A stretch of DNA of 16,992 nt from AM-2324 sp042091035 (lineage in GTDB: Bacteria; Bacteroidota; Bacteroidia; Chitinophagales; Saprospiraceae). The notes beneath the pieces were generated by a model. That model was not told where the DNA came from. It ran no database searches and was given only the letters and a program-made list of their open reading frames with translations. The position numbers and the translations under genes were made by a program. This document shows positions 13,986-16,992 of this stretch, piece by piece; positions within the stretch are counted from its first letter, which is position 1; the number at the start of each line of letters is the position of its first letter. The stretch spans positions 1 to 16,992 of the forward strand of contig JBELIG010000054.1 in assembly GCA_042091035.1 (NCBI GenBank), in the 5' to 3' direction.

Positions 13986-14942
13986 ATGATAGAAAAAGAC
14001 CTAAATCAGATTTTTCAGGACCGTATAGATGCCGACGATAGAATCGAGGCGAGGGACTGGATGCCAGAGAAATACAGACAAACTTTGATTCGTCAGATTT
14101 CTCAGCACGCACATTCTGAGGTGGTGGGTATGCTTCCAGAAGCAAACTGGATTTCAAGAGCTCCATCTTTAAGAAGGAAAGTGGCTTTACTTGCCAAAGT
14201 GCAAGACGAAGCTGGGCACGGATTATATCTTTACTCCGCTGCTGAAACTCTTGGTGCAAAAAGATCAGATCTTTTGCAACAGTTGATTGATGGGACTGCC
14301 AAATATTCTAGCATATTCAATTATCCTACGCTTACATGGGCGGACATAGGTGCTATAGGTTGGTTAGTGGACGGTGCAGCCATTATGAACCAAGTTATGC
14401 TATGCAGAACATCTTATGGGCCCTATGCCCGTGCCATGGTGCGTATTTGTAAAGAAGAATCGTTTCACCAGCGTCAAGGTTACGAGATTATGATTGCATT
14501 ATCTCAAGGATCTGAAGAGCAAAAAGCAATGGCTCAAGATGCATTGAATCGTTGGTGGTGGCCATCTTTAATGATGTTTGGCCCTAATGATGCGGAGTCT
14601 AAGCATACTGCTCAGTCAATGGCTTGGCGTATCAAGCGCAAGACGAATGATGAGTTGAGACAAGCTTTCGTAGATTCCTCCATTTCCCAGATTGAATATT
14701 TAGGTCTAACAGCTCCTGACAAGGATTTAAAATGGAATGAAGAGCGTGGACATTACGATTTTGGTCCTATAGATTGGGATGAGTTTTGGCAGGTAGTCAA
14801 AGGACATGGACCTTGTAATAAGGAACGTATTGCTGCAAGACGAAAAGCGCAAGAAGAAGGAAAATGGGTTCAAGAGGCTGCAATGGCCTATGCTGCTAAA
14901 CGCAAGCAAAGAGCACAAGATCAACAGACAAGAGTAGCTTAA
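13986..14942 (+). CDS. paaA: Phenylacetyl-CoA epoxidase catalytic subunit PaaA
   Basis: PaaA holds the di-iron centre that forms the ring-1,2-epoxide of phenylacetyl-CoA, working with PaaC and PaaB in the cytoplasm. The 318 residues match the family length. The ligand set is complete: E45 (HSEVVGMLPE), E75 and H78 (VQDEAGHGLY), D129 (WLVDGA), E158 and H161 (KEESFHQRQG). These lie at a constant +3 offset from the ligands I recall for E. coli PaaA (E42, E72, H75, D126, E155, H158). NRWWWPSLMMFGP (188-200) is another family signature. The C-terminus is a basic, Ala/Gln-rich tail. It is the first gene after the operator-bearing promoter; paaB follows by 11 bp. Confidence 0.97.
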   Translation: MIEKDLNQIFQDRIDADDRIEARDWMPEKYRQTLIRQISQHAHSEVVGMLPEANWISRAPSLRRKVALLAKVQDEAGHGLYLYSAAETLGAKRSDLLQQLIDGTAKYSSIFNYPTLTWADIGAIGWLVDGAAIMNQVMLCRTSYGPYARAMVRICKEESFHQRQGYEIMIALSQGSEEQKAMAQDALNRWWWPSLMMFGPNDAESKHTAQSMAWRIKRKTNDELRQAFVDSSISQIEYLGLTAPDKDLKWNEERGHYDFGPIDWDEFWQVVKGHGPCNKERIAARRKAQEEGKWVQEAAMAYAAKRKQRAQDQQTRVA

Positions 14943-14953
14943 CAATATACATT

Positions 14954-15238
14954 ATGGATAATACATGGCCACTGTGGGAGGTATTTATACGTTCCAAGAA
15001 CGGATTGAGTCATAAGCATGTGGGTAGTCTTCATGCAGCAGATGAGGATATGGCTATTGAAAATGCTAGAGACGTATATACTAGACGTCAAGAGGGTGTG
15101 AGTATATGGGTCGTTGAATCTAAGCACATTTCTGCTTCTAATCCTTCAAAGAGTGAGGAACTATATGATCCTGCGAAAAATAAGATTTATAGGCATCCAA
15201 CGTTCTACGATATTCCTGATGAGGTAGGACATATGTAA
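14954..15238 (+). CDS. paaB: Phenylacetyl-CoA epoxidase subunit PaaB
   Basis: PaaB is a small structural subunit that bridges PaaAC units; it has no catalytic residues of its own. The 94-residue protein has the family start WPLWEVFIRSKNGLSHKHVG (5-24), the HAADEDMAIENARDVYTRRQ helix (28-47), the EGVSIWVVES strand (48-57) and a C-terminal YDIPDEVGHM, close to the usual PaaB pattern. It sits between paaA (11 bp) and paaC (16 bp) in the usual order, in one transcript. Confidence 0.96.
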   Translation: MDNTWPLWEVFIRSKNGLSHKHVGSLHAADEDMAIENARDVYTRRQEGVSIWVVESKHISASNPSKSEELYDPAKNKIYRHPTFYDIPDEVGHM

Positions 15239-15254
15239 ATCACCCTTTAGCACA

Positions 15255-16031
15255 ATGAATAATATGAACAAGGAGGACACGCAAAAAGCAAGCATTGATC
15301 TTGCGCTTTGGATGGGTGATAATGCACTTATTCTAGGTCACCGTTTAGCAGAGCTTTGTGGCCACGGACCTATACTTGAACAAGATATCGCTTTGACTAA
15401 TATAGCACTTGATCTTGTTGGTCAAGCTAGAATGTGGCTAACATTAGCAGGTGATTTAGAAGGGAAGGGAAGGACAGAAGATGATTTAGCTTATCTAAGA
15501 AGTGATAAAGAATTTACTAATATAAAGCTTGTTGAATTACCCAATCAAGATTGGGGATATGTTATAGCAAGGCAATTCATCTTTGATGCTCATCATCTTG
15601 TGATTTTAGAGCAACTAAGCACATCTTCGGAAAAAGCTATTGCTGATATTGCTCAGAAAGCAATCAAAGAAGTCCAGTATCACTTGCGATTTAGTTCAGA
15701 GTGGATTATTCGATTAGGTGATGGGACAGAATTTTCACGTAAAAGAATGCAGTCGGCTTTTGACAAACTAGCTCCATATATCAAAGCTCTTACCTTAGAT
15801 GATCCATTGACGATTCTTGCAAAAGAGGCTGGTATTGGCATAGATAATAAGGCTGTCGAGGAAACAGCTTGGAAGACCTTTGACGCTATACTTTCTGAAG
15901 CAACTTTAGAATTAGAGTCTCCTGAATATTTCCATAAGGGTGGAAAGCAAGGACTACATACTGAGCATATGGGCTTCATAATTGCTGAGATGCAATCTGT
16001 TGTTCGAGCGATGCCTAACAATAAATGGTAA
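15255..16031 (+). CDS. paaC: Phenylacetyl-CoA epoxidase structural subunit PaaC
   Basis: PaaC is the ferritin-like partner of PaaA; it forms the PaaAC heterodimer but normally carries no iron. The 258 residues fit the family. Family segments are WMGDNALILGHRLAELCGHG (20-39), ALDLVGQARMWL (56-67) and VQYHLRFSSEWIIRLGDGT (140-158). QHGxHTEHMG-type residues near the C-terminus appear as KQGLHTEHMGFIIAEMQ (232-248). The start could be the first Met (15255) or the fourth codon, also Met (15264); both keep the conserved part. paaD, which in many clusters follows at once, is not next here: the next frame encodes an unrelated protein beyond an 86-bp spacer. Confidence 0.95.
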   Translation: MNNMNKEDTQKASIDLALWMGDNALILGHRLAELCGHGPILEQDIALTNIALDLVGQARMWLTLAGDLEGKGRTEDDLAYLRSDKEFTNIKLVELPNQDWGYVIARQFIFDAHHLVILEQLSTSSEKAIADIAQKAIKEVQYHLRFSSEWIIRLGDGTEFSRKRMQSAFDKLAPYIKALTLDDPLTILAKEAGIGIDNKAVEETAWKTFDAILSEATLELESPEYFHKGGKQGLHTEHMGFIIAEMQSVVRAMPNNKW

Positions 16032-16035
16032 TCCA

Positions 16036-16108
16036 TTTACTTTAAAAGTTTTTCTAGATATATAATAATTGTTATATTATTCATAAATCGTATTACTTTT
16101 AAAGTAAA
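16036..16108. repeat. Perfect 14-bp inverted repeat between paaC and the next gene
   Basis: TTTACTTTAAAAGT (16036-16049) and its exact reverse complement ACTTTTAAAGTAAA (16095-16108) flank 45 bp of AT-rich DNA. Each arm also contains an 11-bp palindrome ACTTTWAAAGT, so these are two copies of one symmetric site with centres 56 bp apart. The left arm begins 4 bp after the paaC stop and the right arm ends 9 bp before the next ATG. A pair of operator sites, a large AT-rich hairpin or the termini of a tiny mobile element are all possible. I see no target-site duplication, and the stem is too AT-rich for an ordinary terminator. Confidence 0.7.
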
Positions 16109-16117
16109 CACACTATA

Positions 16118-16992
16118 ATGATCAACCCAAAGTTTGCCGAGCACACAGTTTTTAGAGTAAGTACGCCTTACTCTCTAGGCATTGGCTTTAAGGTTAAGGG
16201 CTATGATTGGATCATTACTAATGAGAACTTAGTCCGTGGAAATCATTCCGTGGTTATTGAAGATCTCAAGGGTGCTATAGCCTATGCAAAGATTATCTAT
16301 ATAGATCCCCTATTAGATGTTGCCATACTTAAACTTCCATTTAGCGATGTAGAGGGCGGATTTCAGGTTTCCGACCAGATTAATTTTGAAAAAGGGATGA
16401 AAATCTTTTCCCTTGGAATTGATGGAAATTCTATTGTTGCCAAATCTGGTACGGTACAAGAAACGGTCTTTCCACAAGAGCGTTGGGAGTATATTGTTCA
16501 TGATGCAGTCATGGGTTATGCAAATACTGGCGGTCCTGTTGTAGACAGCAAAGGTCTATTGGTCTCTATGAATAATTATGGCATGGAGAATGATAGTAAG
16601 CAATCAACCTCGCTTCCAATGCTTGGTATGAATGATGTCTTTGAAAAAATTCAAGGGAAGGACGACCTGGAATGGGTTCGCTGTTATAATTGCAGAACTT
16701 TCTTGAGTGAGAAGGTTGCATTAGAGTCGCAAAGTTGCACTGTTTGCAATGAATATGTGGAGTTCCCTAAAAATATTGAGCCTTTTGAAACAGAGGGTGT
16801 CGCAAGAACTATTGAATCTTTGATTGAACAGGCAGGATTTCATGTTGGCTTTGCCAGAAAAGGAGCTAATGCCTGGCTTATTAAATCAGGTTCCGCATCA
16901 ATTAGCCTTAACTATCACGAGCGCAGCGGTATGATTACAGGGGATGCTATTCTTTGTAAGTTGCCAGAAAACAAGCGGAAGAGTATTCTTTC
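16118..16992 (+). CDS. Degenerate HtrA/trypsin-like protein with a four-Cys zinc-ribbon-like segment (partial, C-terminus off the right edge)
   Basis: I read this frame directly; it stays open for 291 codons to the window end. Residues 19-175 follow the HtrA-type trypsin fold: GIGFKV (21-26), IITNENLV (32-39), DPLLDVAILKLP (63-74), KGMKIFSLG (92-100), SGTVQETV (110-117) and NTGGPVVDSKGLLVSM (136-151). The catalytic His of the usual TNxHVV is N37 and the catalytic Ser of NSGGP is T137; only Asp (D67) remains. So it should not be an active serine protease of the normal kind. C189-x2-C192 and C207-x2-C210 form a zinc-ribbon-like knot. From about 225, GVARTIESLIEQAGFHVGFA and ITGDAILCKLPENKRKS suggest a YbjN/secretion-chaperone-like domain (weak). 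There is no signal peptide, so it is likely cytoplasmic. It lies downstream of paaC on the same strand. The function is unknown. Confidence 0.8.
   Translation, partial: MINPKFAEHTVFRVSTPYSLGIGFKVKGYDWIITNENLVRGNHSVVIEDLKGAIAYAKIIYIDPLLDVAILKLPFSDVEGGFQVSDQINFEKGMKIFSLGIDGNSIVAKSGTVQETVFPQERWEYIVHDAVMGYANTGGPVVDSKGLLVSMNNYGMENDSKQSTSLPMLGMNDVFEKIQGKDDLEWVRCYNCRTFLSEKVALESQSCTVCNEYVEFPKNIEPFETEGVARTIESLIEQAGFHVGFARKGANAWLIKSGSASISLNYHERSGMITGDAILCKLPENKRKSIL

Noticed and set aside
16036..16108. Rho-independent terminator after paaC
   Set aside because: The stem is almost all A/T with a 45-nt loop and no T-tract directly after it, so it does not fit an intrinsic terminator.
16118..16992. Active HtrA/DegP-type protease
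   Set aside because: The His and Ser of the triad are Asn and Thr, and no export signal is present, so normal serine protease activity is unlikely.

Overview
This AT-rich window most likely comes from a member of the Bacteroidota, and its gene content would fit a Saprospiria-like environmental lineage (inference). Starts lack Shine-Dalgarno sequences. Several upstream regions carry the Bacteroidota -7 box TAnnTTTG. A decayed type IX secretion (T9SS) C-terminal sorting domain and a DUF4412-type secreted protein point the same way. A run of exactly 100 Ns inside mnmE marks a scaffold join, so this is a draft or metagenomic assembly.

Left part (1-4.4 kb): a minus-strand MbnP-like metal-binding protein gene running off the left edge, and behind it a di-heme cytochrome c peroxidase/MauG-family lipoprotein gene of MbnH type, with a clear terminator between them. 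Next come a broken plus-strand gene remnant encoding a T9SS sorting tail, a small four-helix membrane protein, a shared bidirectional terminator, a secreted DUF4412-like protein and a small two-helix membrane protein.

Middle (4.4-12.1 kb): a minus-strand block trkA-trkH-mnmE. trkA and trkH overlap at TAATG, and mnmE follows 6 bp later with its GTPase domain lost in the N gap. A low-molecular-weight protein tyrosine phosphatase lies divergently from trkA. It converges, through a bidirectional terminator, on the large sucA gene (2-oxoglutarate dehydrogenase E1). rpsT (ribosomal protein bS20) lies divergent from sucA and has its own terminator.

Right part (12.2 kb to end): a phenylacetyl-CoA epoxidase locus, paaE - tetR (paaR-like) - paaA - paaB - paaC. 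PaaA carries the full set of di-iron ligand residues. PaaE carries the FAD/NAD(P)H reductase and [2Fe-2S] ferredoxin domains that feed it electrons. The TetR protein is the obvious candidate repressor: a 14-bp palindrome lies at the -33 position of a good -7 box in front of paaA. PaaD is not seen directly after paaC. That place is taken by a partial gene for an unusual protein: an HtrA/trypsin-like fold with two of three catalytic residues replaced, then a four-cysteine zinc-ribbon-like segment, then the start of a third domain. It is preceded by two inverted copies of an 11-bp palindrome. This protein and its leader are the most unusual items in the window.
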